A DNA stretch of 64,000 bases from NCBI RefSeq assembly GCF_009380215.1, contig NZ_WHUG01000011.1, forward strand, positions 1-64,000, in the 5' to 3' direction. The stretch's first letter is position 1, and each line of letters begins with the position of its first letter. Source of the DNA: Rugamonas aquatica (GTDB lineage: Bacteria; Pseudomonadota; Gammaproteobacteria; Burkholderiales; Burkholderiaceae_D). This document shows, piece by piece, positions 31,510 through 40,778 of the stretch. A program made the translations under genes and the position numbers. Under the pieces are notes generated by a model, which searched no databases, was not told the origin of the DNA, and was given only the letters and a program-made list of their open reading frames with translations.

Positions 31510-32262
31510 CTAACGGTCTGACTGGAACAGCAGCGCCATCCCCTTGGCCATGCTGAGGCGCGAGGCGCTGGCCGGATAGGCGCCGGCCACCAGCGCCAGC
31601 TGGTCGCCGTCGGACAGCTTGCGGTAGAAGCTGACCATGTCGGCGGCCGGCCAGCCGGCGCGGTGCGCCAGCACCATGCCCAATTGGTCGGCCTCGGATT
31701 CCTGCAGGCTCGATAGCTTGGACAGCCTTATCTGCACCGACACGTCGCTCTCCAGCCGCTCCAGCACCACCTCCACCGGCACCGCCGGATAGCGGTTCAG
31801 AAATAGCGCTTCCGACAAGGTTTCGCGATGATGCTCGGCCACCGCGTGGGCGACTTCGTGCGCCAGCAGCGTCGCCAGCTCGCCATCGTTCAACGCCAGC
31901 TGGCGCACGAAGGCGCTGCCCACCAGGATCTTCCCGCCCGCCATGCAGATGGCGTCGACTTCGGTATCGCTGGTGGTGTGGAACTCCCATTGCCAGGCTG
32001 CCGCTTCCGGCTTCAGCGCCACGGCGGCGCGTATCAGGCCGGCGCCTATGGCTTGCAGGCGCGCCAGCAAGGCGCGGTCGTCGTCCAGGCGTCCGGCGGC
32101 GGCCAGTTCGACCATGCGGTCGATATAGCGGTCTTCCACGGTGCTGGCCACTTCCTCGGCGCTGAAGCCCATCTCCTGCGCCCTGCCCGACTCGGGCACC
32201 TGCGCGCCCGCCGTTCCGCAGGCGAACAGCAAACCGGCAAACAGGGAGGCGGCGGCGTTCAT
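31510..32262 (-). CDS. M48-family zinc metallopeptidase, exported
   Basis: A 250-residue protein with a signal peptide (AGA at about residue 20) and an M48-type peptidase domain. The zinc motif HEVAHAVAEH is at about residues 135-144, and the third ligand is the first Glu of LQESEADQLG. This group includes periplasmic chaperone-proteases such as BepA and LoiP that act on outer-membrane proteins; the short form here resembles LoiP/YcaL-type lipoproteins, though the lipobox is not clean (LLFACG). The AT-rich stretch just upstream (TATAAAC) may hold its promoter. Confidence 0.86.
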   Translation of the reverse strand: MNAAASLFAGLLFACGTAGAQVPESGRAQEMGFSAEEVASTVEDRYIDRMVELAAAGRLDDDRALLARLQAIGAGLIRAAVALKPEAAAWQWEFHTTSDTEVDAICMAGGKILVGSAFVRQLALNDGELATLLAHEVAHAVAEHHRETLSEALFLNRYPAVPVEVVLERLESDVSVQIRLSKLSSLQESEADQLGMVLAHRAGWPAADMVSFYRKLSDGDQLALVAGAYPASASRLSMAKGMALLFQSDR

Positions 32263-32323
32263 GGCGATATAAACCGAATAAACTGTTTATACCAATATAG
32301 GACGCGCCTTTGCGATAGGCAAG

Positions 32324-32348
32324 AAAAAAGCCGCCCGGAGGCGGCTTT
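32324..32348 (-). terminator. Rho-independent terminator after dxs
   Basis: A 9-bp GC-rich stem AAAGCCGCC / GGCGGCTTT with loop TCCG, followed on the minus strand by a run of T (TTTTTTCTT). It is 21 bases after the dxs stop and ends the xseB-ispA-dxs transcript before the M48 peptidase promoter. Confidence 0.88.
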
Positions 32349-32368
32349 GGGCGTAACAGCAACGGTAT

Positions 32369-34240
32369 TTAGCCGTTGTTGACCACCAGGCGCGGCTCGG
32401 CGGCTGCGTGGCGCGCCTTGATCGAGGCGGTGATGCCGGCGGCGTCCAGGCCCACGCCGGCCAGCAGCTTGGCCGGGTCGCCGTGGTCGATGAACTTGTC
32501 CGGCAGGCCGAGCATCTGCAAGGGCTTGACGATGCCTTCGGCGGCCAGCGCTTCAGCCACGGCGGCGCCTGCGCCACCCATGATGCAGCCCTCTTCCACG
32601 GTCACCAGGTAGTCGTGTTCGGCCGCCAACTGCTTGACCAGTTCCACGTCCAGCGGCTTGACGAAGCGCATATTGGCCACGGTGGCGTCCAGCGTCTCGC
32701 CTGCGGCGACGGCCGGCGCAACCATCGAGCCGAAGGCCAAAATGGCAATCTTCTGGCCCTTGCGCTTGATTTCGCCCTTGCCGATTTCAATGGTCGTCAG
32801 CTCCGGCTGGATCGCCGCGCCGGCGCCCGCACCGCGTGGGTAGCGGATCGCCGCCGGTCCCTTGTAGTGGTAGCCGGTGCTCAGCATCTGGCGGCACTCG
32901 TTTTCGTCCGAAGCAGCCATCACCACCATGTTCGGGATGCAGCGCAGGTAGGCCAGGTCGTAGTTGCCGGCGTGGGTGGCGCCGTCCGCGCCCACCAGGC
33001 CTGCGCGGTCCAGCGCGAAGGTCACGTCCAGGTTTTGCAACGCCACGTCGTGAATCAGCTGATCGTAGCCGCGTTGCAGGAAGGTGGAGTAGATCGCCAC
33101 CACCGGCTTCAGGCCTTCGCAAGCCAGGCCGGCGCCGAAGGTGACGGCGTGCTGCTCGGCGATGCCGACGTCGAAGTAGCGGTCAGGGTATTCCTGCTCG
33201 AAGCGCACCATGCCCGAACCTTCGCGCATGGCCGGCGTGATGCCGACCAGCTTCTTGTCGGCGGCCGCCATATCGCACAGCCAGTTGCCGAAGACGTCGG
33301 TGTAGCTCATCTTGCCCGGCGCGGCGGCCGGCTTGATGCCTTCGGCCGGATTGAATTTCGGCGTGCCGTGGTACAGCACCGGTTCCGCCTCGGCCAGCTT
33401 GTAGCCCTGGCCCTTCTTGGTGACGACGTGCAGGAACTGCGGGCCTTTGAGCTGCTTGATGTTCTGCAGCGTAGGCACCAGCGATTCGAGGTCGTGGCCG
33501 TCGATCGGGCCGATGTAGTTGAAGCCGAATTCCTCGAACATCGTGGCGGGCACCACCATGCCCTTGGCGTGTTCTTCCAGGCGCTTGGCCAGTTCCAGCA
33601 CTGGGCCGGGCAGCACCGACTTGCCGACGTTCTTGGCGGCGGCGTAGAACTGCCCCGACATCAAACGCGCCAGGTAGCGGTTCAGCGCGCCCACCGGCGG
33701 CGAGATCGACATGTCGTTGTCGTTCAGGATCACCAGCAGGTTCAGGTCTTCCTGGACGCCGGCGTTGTTCAGCGCTTCGAAGGCCATGCCGGCCGTCATC
33801 GAGCCGTCGCCGATCACGGCGATCGCGTGGCGGTGCTCGCCCTTGATCTTGGCCGCCTGCGCCATGCCCAGCGCCGCCGAGATCGAGGTCGACGAGTGCG
33901 CGGTGCCGAAGGTGTCGTATTCACTTTCGTCGCGTTTCGGGAAGCCGGAGATGCCGTTGAGCTGGCGCAGCGTGTGCATGCGCTCGCGGCGGCCGGTCAG
34001 AATCTTGTGCGAGTAGGTCTGGTGGCCCACGTCCCACACGATGCGGTCGTGCGGCGTGTTGAACACGTAGTGCAGCGCCACGGTCAGCTCGACCGTGCCC
34101 AGGTTGGACGACAGGTGGCCGCCGGTCTTCGAAACCGAATCCAGCAGGTAGCTGCGCAATTCATGCGCGAGCGGGGTCAGCTGGGTGCGCGCCAGTTTGC
34201 GCACATCCGCTGGTGAGTCTATGTTTTCGAGCAATTTCAT
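32369..34240 (-). CDS. dxs: 1-deoxy-D-xylulose-5-phosphate synthase
   Basis: The 623-residue thiamin diphosphate enzyme condenses pyruvate and glyceraldehyde 3-phosphate, the first step of the MEP isoprenoid pathway; it also supplies thiazole and pyridoxal precursors. The TPP motif GDGSMTAGMAFEALNNAG is at about residues 153-170, and the transketolase-like domain has FDVGIAEQHAVTFGAGLA and DRAGLVGADGATHAG. The start directly abuts the ispA stop, and the operon order xseB-ispA-dxs is classical. It is closed by a strong terminator downstream. Dxs would itself need the thiamin made by the thi operon at 57015-61490. Confidence 0.97.
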   Translation of the reverse strand: MKLLENIDSPADVRKLARTQLTPLAHELRSYLLDSVSKTGGHLSSNLGTVELTVALHYVFNTPHDRIVWDVGHQTYSHKILTGRRERMHTLRQLNGISGFPKRDESEYDTFGTAHSSTSISAALGMAQAAKIKGEHRHAIAVIGDGSMTAGMAFEALNNAGVQEDLNLLVILNDNDMSISPPVGALNRYLARLMSGQFYAAAKNVGKSVLPGPVLELAKRLEEHAKGMVVPATMFEEFGFNYIGPIDGHDLESLVPTLQNIKQLKGPQFLHVVTKKGQGYKLAEAEPVLYHGTPKFNPAEGIKPAAAPGKMSYTDVFGNWLCDMAAADKKLVGITPAMREGSGMVRFEQEYPDRYFDVGIAEQHAVTFGAGLACEGLKPVVAIYSTFLQRGYDQLIHDVALQNLDVTFALDRAGLVGADGATHAGNYDLAYLRCIPNMVVMAASDENECRQMLSTGYHYKGPAAIRYPRGAGAGAAIQPELTTIEIGKGEIKRKGQKIAILAFGSMVAPAVAAGETLDATVANMRFVKPLDVELVKQLAAEHDYLVTVEEGCIMGGAGAAVAEALAAEGIVKPLQMLGLPDKFIDHGDPAKLLAGVGLDAAGITASIKARHAAAEPRLVVNNG

Positions 34241-35131
34241 TTATGCCTTCCGCTGCACGATCAAATCCGCGAGTTCGCGTAACCGCAGAGCTTTTTCTCC
34301 AAACGGCGCGAGCGCTGCGTGCGCGTCGAGCCGCAATTTTTGCGCCAGCGCGCGCGACGGTTCCAGACCCAGGATCGAGACATAGGTCGGCTTGTTGTCG
34401 GCGGCGTCCTTGCCGGCGGTCTTGCCCAGCGTGGCCGAATCGGCCGTGGCGTCGAGCACGTCGTCCACCACCTGGAAAGCCAGGCCGATGGCGCGTGCAT
34501 AGTCGTTCAGCGCCTGCAGTTCGGCCGGTTCCAGATCCTTGCCGGCCAGCGCGCCCAGTACCACTGCGGCGCGCAGCAGCGCGCCGGTTTTCAGCTGGTG
34601 CATCTGCTCCAGCTGTTCCAGCGTCAGGCTCAGGCCGACGCTGTCGAGATCGATTGCCTGACCGCCGCACATGCCGGCCGAGCCGGAGGCGTGGGCCAGC
34701 AGGCGCAGCATCGCCACCTGGCGCGCGGCGGGGATGCTATCCGCCTCGGACAACACCAGGAAGGCCTGCGATTGCAGCGCGTCGCCGACCAGCAGCGCGG
34801 TCGCTTCGTCGTAGGCCACGTGCACCGTCGGCTTGCCTCGGCGCAGTTCATCGTCGTCCATGCACGGCATGTCGTCGTGCACCAGCGAATAGGCGTGGAT
34901 CATTTCCACTGCGGCGGCGGCGCGGCTCAGGATGGCCGCGTCGGCGCCGAACAGCGCGCCGGCCGCGTACACCAGCAGCGGACGCACGCGCTTGCCGCCG
35001 CCCAGCAGCGCGTAACGCATCGCTTCGTGCAGCTTGGCCGGGACCACGGTGGGGGCAGGCAGGAAACCGGATAAATCGTTTTCCGATGCCGCCTGCACGG
35101 TTTTCATCCAGTCGTCGAAGGCGCCGTTCAT
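34241..35131 (-). CDS. ispA: Farnesyl/geranyl diphosphate synthase
   Basis: A 296-residue trans-prenyltransferase making farnesyl diphosphate from IPP and DMAPP. The first Asp-rich motif is DDMPCMDDDELRRG (about residues 90-103), the second is FQVVDDVLD (about 228-236). It follows xseB with a 4-base overlap and abuts dxs without a gap, so all three should be translated from one message. Confidence 0.96.
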   Translation of the reverse strand: MNGAFDDWMKTVQAASENDLSGFLPAPTVVPAKLHEAMRYALLGGGKRVRPLLVYAAGALFGADAAILSRAAAAVEMIHAYSLVHDDMPCMDDDELRRGKPTVHVAYDEATALLVGDALQSQAFLVLSEADSIPAARQVAMLRLLAHASGSAGMCGGQAIDLDSVGLSLTLEQLEQMHQLKTGALLRAAVVLGALAGKDLEPAELQALNDYARAIGLAFQVVDDVLDATADSATLGKTAGKDAADNKPTYVSILGLEPSRALAQKLRLDAHAALAPFGEKALRLRELADLIVQRKA

Positions 35132-35385
35132 TGTTCGGCCTCGGCGGCTTCCGCGAAGGGCTTGAGCATGTCGCCCTCCAGCACCTTGACCTGGGATTCC
35201 ACTTTTTCCAGCTGGGCGGCGCAGAATTTCACCAGCTCCGAGCCGCGCGCATAGGCGGCCACCGAAGCTTCCAGCGGCAGTTGGCCTGCCTCCATTTGGG
35301 CAACCAGCTGCGCCAGTTCCGCCATCGCCTCTTCAAACGAGACGGGGGCGGCGGCGGTCGCGTCGGCAGTTAATTTCTTAGACAT
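35128..35385 (-). CDS. xseB: Exodeoxyribonuclease VII small subunit
   Basis: An 85-residue helical protein with the family core FEEAMAELAQLVAQMEAGQLPLE and the acidic tail. It binds the large subunit XseA (not in this window) to form the single-strand-specific exonuclease VII. It is the first gene of the xseB-ispA-dxs operon and overlaps ispA by 4 bases. Confidence 0.95.
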   Translation of the reverse strand: MSKKLTADATAAAPVSFEEAMAELAQLVAQMEAGQLPLEASVAAYARGSELVKFCAAQLEKVESQVKVLEGDMLKPFAEAAEAEQ

Positions 35386-35593
35386 AGTCGGTCAAATTTT
35401 TCCAAGCAATACAGGCGTGCGAAATGCCAAAAACACAATACGACATGCGAGGACGCAGTGTAACCCTATATTTTAGAGCAAACCACCTGATCCGGTGAGA
35501 CTAAAGAGAATACGGCGGGGGCTAAAACGGATGAGTGGCATATTTCTAACGTTGCGGATGTTACAATTATTTCTTTTGCAATTAGGAAAACCC

Positions 35594-38521
35594 ATGCCTG
35601 CCTTGCTCCGATTTTCAATATTTCCCACACTGTTGTTCGGCTTGTCGCAACTGGCGCACGCGGCGACCTTCCCTACGGAGGTGATTTTCGAAGCGGAACC
35701 CGGCACCGCGCCAACGCTATGGGTGAGCACTAACAATCCGGCGCTCGAACCATCCACGCAATACCTGGTGGTCACTGGCAAACCAGATCAAAAAGAGGCC
35801 AGTGCCAGCTCCGCCGACGAGCTGACCTACACCATCGACGTGAAGAGCGCCGGAACCCATAAAATCTGGTTGCGCGTATTGGCCGCCGCAGACTGGAGCA
35901 ATTCCTTTCATCTGGCGATCGATGACGGCAGCAACTACACGCGATACTGGGTCAATACATTCTCACCGGACTGGCAATGGTTTTCCATTGCCGCAAAAGA
36001 CCTGACAGCCGGGCAGCATAAGCTGAAGATCAAGTATGCGAAATCAGGAATGGGCCTGGACCGGCTGCTGGTGACCAAGCGCATGGATTTCGTGCCCCGG
36101 GGCCTGGGTGAAAATCCCACGGTGTACAACTCCATTCCCGCCAATCCTTACCCGGCACCCACGATACTGCCGCCGGCCGAACATCCGCGCCTGTTTGTAC
36201 GCAGCACCGACCTGCCCCTGCTGCGCGAGCTCGAAACGGAATCGAACACCGCACCGGGAGTGGAGTACACACAACTGAAGGCAGCCTGGCGCCGTCTGCG
36301 GGACAATGCCGCGGCAAATCCCAACGGCGTGCTGCCGACGCAACCGACGCCGCCCACCGATCCAAACAAAGTCCAGAAAGCACTGGACAGTTATTGCGTC
36401 GGCACGGCCCGCCCCGCCATTCAGGCCAAGGCATTGAGCTATCTGGTCGACAGCAACACGACCAGCGGCCAGCAGGCGATCAATATGATGAATGCTTACT
36501 GGGAGGTCTGCAAATCACCGGATAGCCGCACCATCGGCGAGGGCATTACGCTCATGGCCATGGTCTACGACTGGGCCTATCCGCTGCTCAGCACGGAACA
36601 AAAGACCGCATTCATCGAACGCTTCATGGCGCTGGCCCCGCAAATGGAATTCGGCTTCGCGGACGCAAGCAAGCAGGGAGCAGTGGTCGGTCACGGCAGC
36701 GAAGCCCAGCTGATGCGCGATCAACTGAGCGCCGGCGTGGCGTTCTACGACGAAGCCCCGCAAATCTATCAGATTACCGCCGGCCGCTTCTTCCAGGACT
36801 TTGTCGCGCCGCGCAATTTCACGTACGCAGCAGGCGCGCATCATCAAGGCGACTCGTACGGCGCTTACCGCTACTCATGGGACATGTTTGCATCGTGGAT
36901 CTTCCGCCGCATGGGCGCTGGCGATGTCTTCGACGCCAGCCAGCAATCGGTCCCGTATCAATGGCTGTACATCCGCCGCCCTGACGGACAGCTGATGCGC
37001 GACGGCGACAGCTATCAATCCGTTTATACGAAATTCCTCACGTATTGGACCGAGCCCAACGCCTACATGCTGCCTGGATCCTATTACAACGATCCATATA
37101 TCAAGCATGAATTTGCGCAGCAGCTGTCCGCCCTGGGTTCGGCGGACAGCCTGAAATCCAACGATATCTGGCAAGTCCTGTTCAGCAATCCCCGGCAAAA
37201 CGCCACGCCGCCAAAAGCCCTGCCGTTGAGCAGATATTTTGCCGATCCTGCAGGGTTGATGGTCGCCAGAACCGGATGGACCGACAGCGTTGTCGCCCAG
37301 CAGAACTCCCCGGTGGCAATCGCCACCATGAAAGTGGGCAGCGTCCGCTTCGCCAACCACCAGCACCTCGACTCCGGCCACTTCCAGCTGTACTACAAAG
37401 GGCCGCTGGCCATCGATTCCGGCCTCTATGAGGGAAAAACCAGCGATGGGAAAACGGATTTGAATTACGGCAGCCCCCACGACTGGAACTACCACAAACG
37501 CACCATCGCGCATAACGCCATGCTGGTTTTCGATCGCGCGGAAACCTTCGCCACCGCCGATTCGAATGACGGCGGCCAGCGCTTCGTCGTACCGGAGCCG
37601 GCGACGCTGACGGCCTTGCTCGCCCCTCAAAATGGCTACATCAACGGAAGCAGCCAGGACAGCCACATCGGTCCCGACAGCGACACGCCGGACTATAGCT
37701 ATTTGAAGGGCGACATCGCCAAGGCCTATACGTCCAAGGTCGTCAATTACACGCGCTCGTTCGTGTTCCTCAACCTGAAAGACAAGCAGCATCCGGCGGC
37801 ATTGATCGTGCTCGACAAGATCAAGTCCTACAGCTCCGGTATGAAGAAGACATGGCTGCTGCACAGCGAGCAGGAGCCTACTATCGTCGGCGACACCGTG
37901 ACCATTCTGCGCAATACCAAAGGCTATAACGGCAAGCTGATTAACCGCACCATCTTGCCTGTCGGCGCGTCGATCAGCAAAGTCGGCGGCAAGGGCAATG
38001 AATTCAGTGCATACAGCCGCAGCACGGGGACCAACATCAACTACCCCATCTCCGTGTCCGATGCGACAGCCAGCAACGAGCCAGGCGCATGGCGCGTGGA
38101 GGTATCGCCAGCCACCGATGCCGAAGCGGACGTCTTCCTCAACACGATGCAAGTAATGGACGCGGACAGCGCGCAGCCTGCGCTGGCCACGGCTGCCATC
38201 GCCTCGGATGAGCTGAACGGTGTGCAGATCGGCAACCGGGCGGTACTGTTCGCCAAGACGCAGGACTACATCGCCAGCAAGGCAGGCTTTATCCTGCCGA
38301 CCTCCCAGAGCGCGGTGCGGGTGCTGGTGAGCGACCTGGCGGCCGGATACTGGTCTATCAACAAGGACAATGTTCCGGGCGGCGTCCAATATGAGGTGAA
38401 AAGCGGCCAAGGGGTGCTGTACTTCGATGCCGGCACCGGAGGAAAGTACACGCTGAGCCGGGCGGACACCCGGACCTTGCCGGCGCCTCCGCCGTTACAG
38501 AGTTTGCCGCTGCCAAACTAA
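35594..38521 (+). CDS. Secreted heparinase II/III-like polysaccharide lyase with N-terminal carbohydrate-binding-like domain
   Basis: A 975-residue protein. A signal peptide ends LAHA at residue 23. Residues about 28-160 look like a beta-sandwich carbohydrate-binding domain (FEAEPG start, GTHKIWLRVLA, SGMGLDRLLVTK end). Then an alpha/alpha-toroid domain runs from HPRLFVRSTDLPLLREL, and a heparinase II/III-type beta domain begins near residue 580 (RFANHQHLDSGHFQLYYKGPLAIDSG). The His/Asp/Tyr-rich HQHLDSGHFQ segment fits a lyase site. The target could be an acidic polysaccharide such as alginate or a glycosaminoglycan-like polymer. The ATG at 35594 has AGGAAAA upstream and opens the signal peptide. 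No uptake genes adjoin it. Confidence 0.8.
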   Translation: MPALLRFSIFPTLLFGLSQLAHAATFPTEVIFEAEPGTAPTLWVSTNNPALEPSTQYLVVTGKPDQKEASASSADELTYTIDVKSAGTHKIWLRVLAAADWSNSFHLAIDDGSNYTRYWVNTFSPDWQWFSIAAKDLTAGQHKLKIKYAKSGMGLDRLLVTKRMDFVPRGLGENPTVYNSIPANPYPAPTILPPAEHPRLFVRSTDLPLLRELETESNTAPGVEYTQLKAAWRRLRDNAAANPNGVLPTQPTPPTDPNKVQKALDSYCVGTARPAIQAKALSYLVDSNTTSGQQAINMMNAYWEVCKSPDSRTIGEGITLMAMVYDWAYPLLSTEQKTAFIERFMALAPQMEFGFADASKQGAVVGHGSEAQLMRDQLSAGVAFYDEAPQIYQITAGRFFQDFVAPRNFTYAAGAHHQGDSYGAYRYSWDMFASWIFRRMGAGDVFDASQQSVPYQWLYIRRPDGQLMRDGDSYQSVYTKFLTYWTEPNAYMLPGSYYNDPYIKHEFAQQLSALGSADSLKSNDIWQVLFSNPRQNATPPKALPLSRYFADPAGLMVARTGWTDSVVAQQNSPVAIATMKVGSVRFANHQHLDSGHFQLYYKGPLAIDSGLYEGKTSDGKTDLNYGSPHDWNYHKRTIAHNAMLVFDRAETFATADSNDGGQRFVVPEPATLTALLAPQNGYINGSSQDSHIGPDSDTPDYSYLKGDIAKAYTSKVVNYTRSFVFLNLKDKQHPAALIVLDKIKSYSSGMKKTWLLHSEQEPTIVGDTVTILRNTKGYNGKLINRTILPVGASISKVGGKGNEFSAYSRSTGTNINYPISVSDATASNEPGAWRVEVSPATDAEADVFLNTMQVMDADSAQPALATAAIASDELNGVQIGNRAVLFAKTQDYIASKAGFILPTSQSAVRVLVSDLAAGYWSINKDNVPGGVQYEVKSGQGVLYFDAGTGGKYTLSRADTRTLPAPPPLQSLPLPN

Positions 38522-38549
38522 CCGGCCGCGCGCCGGGAATCCGCAGTTC

Positions 38550-38573
38550 GGGCGGCCCAAGGGCCGCCTTTTC
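38550..38573 (+). terminator. Rho-independent terminator after heparinase-like gene
   Basis: A stem GGCGGCCC / GGGCCGCC with a two-base loop, followed by TTTTC on the plus strand. It starts 29 bases after the stop and separates this gene from the Rieske operon promoter. Confidence 0.85.
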
Positions 38574-38603
38574 ATTTAAACAATCAAACTTACGCTTCCC
38601 GGC

Positions 38604-38634
38604 GAGGTCAGCAGAGGTCAAAACGCGGTATAAT
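38604..38634 (+). promoter_or_regulatory. Promoter with activator-like direct repeats before Rieske oxygenase
   Basis: A perfect TATAAT lies at 38629-38634. Two direct GAGGTCA repeats at 38604-38610 and 38614-38620, exactly 10 bases apart, occupy the -35 region, where no good TTGACA is present. That arrangement fits an activator binding one face of the helix. The start codon is 100 bases downstream, giving a leader of about 90 bases. Confidence 0.45.
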
Positions 38635-38733
38635 CTCCGGTTCTGTCCGAAATACCATTTTCAACGAATTGAATTCAGGTCTTTACGGATTCTGTCTCTC
38701 TTTGGTTTGATGTACATATTAAGGGGGGTTGGG

Positions 38734-39834
38734 ATGTCCGATCTGGGTACCCACGCCAAGCTGGCGCGTTCAAACGCGCAACTTCCGGTTGACGTCTATT
38801 TTGACGAAACGCTACTGCAGCGAGAAATGCAGCAATTATTCCATGCCGGCCCGCGCTACATCGGGCACGAGCTGATGGTGCCGAATAGCGGCGATTTCGC
38901 GACCCTCGTCTCCGAAGATGAAGGGCGTATGCTGGTGCGCAACGCAAACGGGCTGGAAGTGCTGTCCAACGTCTGCCGCCACCGCCAGGCGCTGATGTTC
39001 AACGGCCGCGGCAACGCCAACAACATCGTCTGCCCGCTGCACCGCTGGACCTACGACCTCAAGGGCGAGCTGATCGGTGCGCCGCACTTCCCGGAAACGC
39101 CCTGCCTGAACCTGCCCAAGACCAAGCTGCAAAGCTGGAACGGCCTGCTGTTCGAGCAGAACGGCTACGACGTCATGGACAAGCTCAAAGACCTGTCGGT
39201 GACCAAGGACCTGGATTTCTCCGGCTATATGTTCGACCACGTCGAAGTCCACGAGTGCAACTACAACTGGAAGACCTTCATCGAGGTCTACCTGGAAGAC
39301 TATCACGTCGAGCCTTTCCATCCGGGCCTGGGCGGCTTTGTCAGCTGCGACGACCTGCGCTGGGAATTCGGCCGCGACTACAGCGTGCAGACCGTGGGCG
39401 TCAACAAGGGCTTGCAGAAGTCCGGCTCCGAGATCTACAAGCGCTGGCAGGAGCAGGTGCTCAAGTTCCGCGGCGGCGAACCGCCTCCGTACGGCGCGAT
39501 CTGGCTGACGCTGTATCCGAACATCATGGTCGAATGGTATCCGCACGTGCTGATCGTCTCGACCCTGTGGCCGGACGGCCCGCAGCGCACCAAGAACGTG
39601 GTGGAGTTCTACTACCCCGAAGAGATCGTGCTGTTCGAGCGCGAGTTCATCGAGGCGGAACGCGCGGCCTACATGGAAACCTGCGTCGAGGATGACGAGA
39701 TCGCCCAGCGCATGGACGCCGGCCGCAAGGCGCTGATGAAGCGCGGCACCAGCGACGCCGGCCCCTACCAGTCGCCGATGGAAGACGGCATGCAGCACTT
39801 CCACGAGTGGTACCGGGCCAATATCAAGCTTTAG
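38734..39834 (+). CDS. Rieske-type aromatic ring-hydroxylating oxygenase, alpha subunit
   Basis: A 366-residue Rieske non-heme iron oxygenase. The [2Fe-2S] ligands are Cys81-x-His83 and Cys100-x2-His103 (CRHR ... CPLHRW). The mononuclear iron site has His191 and His196 in EDYHVEPFH. No reductase, ferredoxin or beta subunit gene is adjacent, so electrons must come from a partner elsewhere. The substrate is unknown; related members act on quaternary amines, aromatic acids or lipids. The ATG at 38734 follows AAGGGGGG; an ATG at 38707 is in frame but poorly placed. The DMT transporter gene follows after 7 bases, so the two form an operon. Confidence 0.88.
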   Translation: MSDLGTHAKLARSNAQLPVDVYFDETLLQREMQQLFHAGPRYIGHELMVPNSGDFATLVSEDEGRMLVRNANGLEVLSNVCRHRQALMFNGRGNANNIVCPLHRWTYDLKGELIGAPHFPETPCLNLPKTKLQSWNGLLFEQNGYDVMDKLKDLSVTKDLDFSGYMFDHVEVHECNYNWKTFIEVYLEDYHVEPFHPGLGGFVSCDDLRWEFGRDYSVQTVGVNKGLQKSGSEIYKRWQEQVLKFRGGEPPPYGAIWLTLYPNIMVEWYPHVLIVSTLWPDGPQRTKNVVEFYYPEEIVLFEREFIEAERAAYMETCVEDDEIAQRMDAGRKALMKRGTSDAGPYQSPMEDGMQHFHEWYRANIKL

Positions 39835-39841
39835 GAAACCG

Positions 39842-40765
39842 ATGCAGTCACTTTGGATGTTGTTTGCCAGTTTCATGTTCGCCGCCATGGGGGTGTGCGT
39901 GAAGCTGGCCTCGGAGGAATTCTCCACATCCGAAATCGTGATGTACCGTGGCGTGGTCGGCGTGGCCGTGCTGTTTTCCATCATCAAACTTCAAGGCGGC
40001 AAATTCACCACCACCATGCCGGGCGCCCATCTGTGGCGCGGGCTGGTCGGCGTGGTGTCGCTGTGGCTGTGGTTCTACGCCATCGCCAAGCTGCCGCTGG
40101 CCACTGCCATGACCCTCAACTACATGGCGCCGATATGGATCGCCGTCTGGCTGTTCGCGATGGGCTGGTGGCATGCCAAGAATCAGGTCAAGTGGCCGCT
40201 GCTGGCGGCGGTCGGCATGAGCTTTGTCGGCGTCACGCTGCTGCTGCAGCCGGCCTTCCATGCGAATCAACTGACGCCGGCGCTGATCGCGCTCAGCTCC
40301 AGCGTGCTGTCGGCCATGGCCTATATGCAGGTGCGCAAGCTGGGCCTGGCGGGCGAGCCGGAGAACCGCGTGGTGTTCTACTTCTCCGTGATGAACCTGG
40401 TGGCCGGGATCGCCGGCAATTTCGTGTTTGCCGGCGACCAGGGCGCGGTATGGCATCCTATCCACACCATGCATGGCGGCCTGCTGTTGCTGGGCATAGG
40501 CATCTGCGCCACCAGCGCGCAGATCGCCATGACGCGCGCCTACCGCCTGGGCCAGACGCTGGTGGTGGCCAACCTCCAATACACCGGCATCGTGTTTTCC
40601 AGCGTGTGGGGCGTGCTGGTGTTCGGCGACGCGTTCGGCTGGCTCAGTTGGGTGGGCATCGGTCTGATACTGGTGTCCGGCGTGGCCGCAACGTTTTACA
40701 ATACGCGTAACACCGAGCGCGGTAAGGCGATAGCCAGTACCGATCCGATAGCCAGCGAAGTCTAA
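39842..40765 (+). CDS. DMT-superfamily (EamA) transporter
   Basis: A 307-residue inner-membrane protein with ten helices in two EamA repeats (YRGVVGVAVLF, LWLWFYAIAKLPLATAMTL, and YTGIVFSSVWGVLVFGD in the second half). It is 7 bases after the Rieske oxygenase and 13 bases before the sulfurtransferase, so the three are probably one transcript. The substrate is unknown; it could move the substrate or product of the oxygenase. Confidence 0.88.
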   Translation: MQSLWMLFASFMFAAMGVCVKLASEEFSTSEIVMYRGVVGVAVLFSIIKLQGGKFTTTMPGAHLWRGLVGVVSLWLWFYAIAKLPLATAMTLNYMAPIWIAVWLFAMGWWHAKNQVKWPLLAAVGMSFVGVTLLLQPAFHANQLTPALIALSSSVLSAMAYMQVRKLGLAGEPENRVVFYFSVMNLVAGIAGNFVFAGDQGAVWHPIHTMHGGLLLLGIGICATSAQIAMTRAYRLGQTLVVANLQYTGIVFSSVWGVLVFGDAFGWLSWVGIGLILVSGVAATFYNTRNTERGKAIASTDPIASEV

Positions 40766-40778
40766 GGAACCCCGGAAT

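Noticed and set aside
32408..34216. A 602-codon plus-strand frame antisense to dxs.
   Set aside because: Shadow frame caused by GC-rich codon bias; no ribosome-binding site and no recognisable domain.
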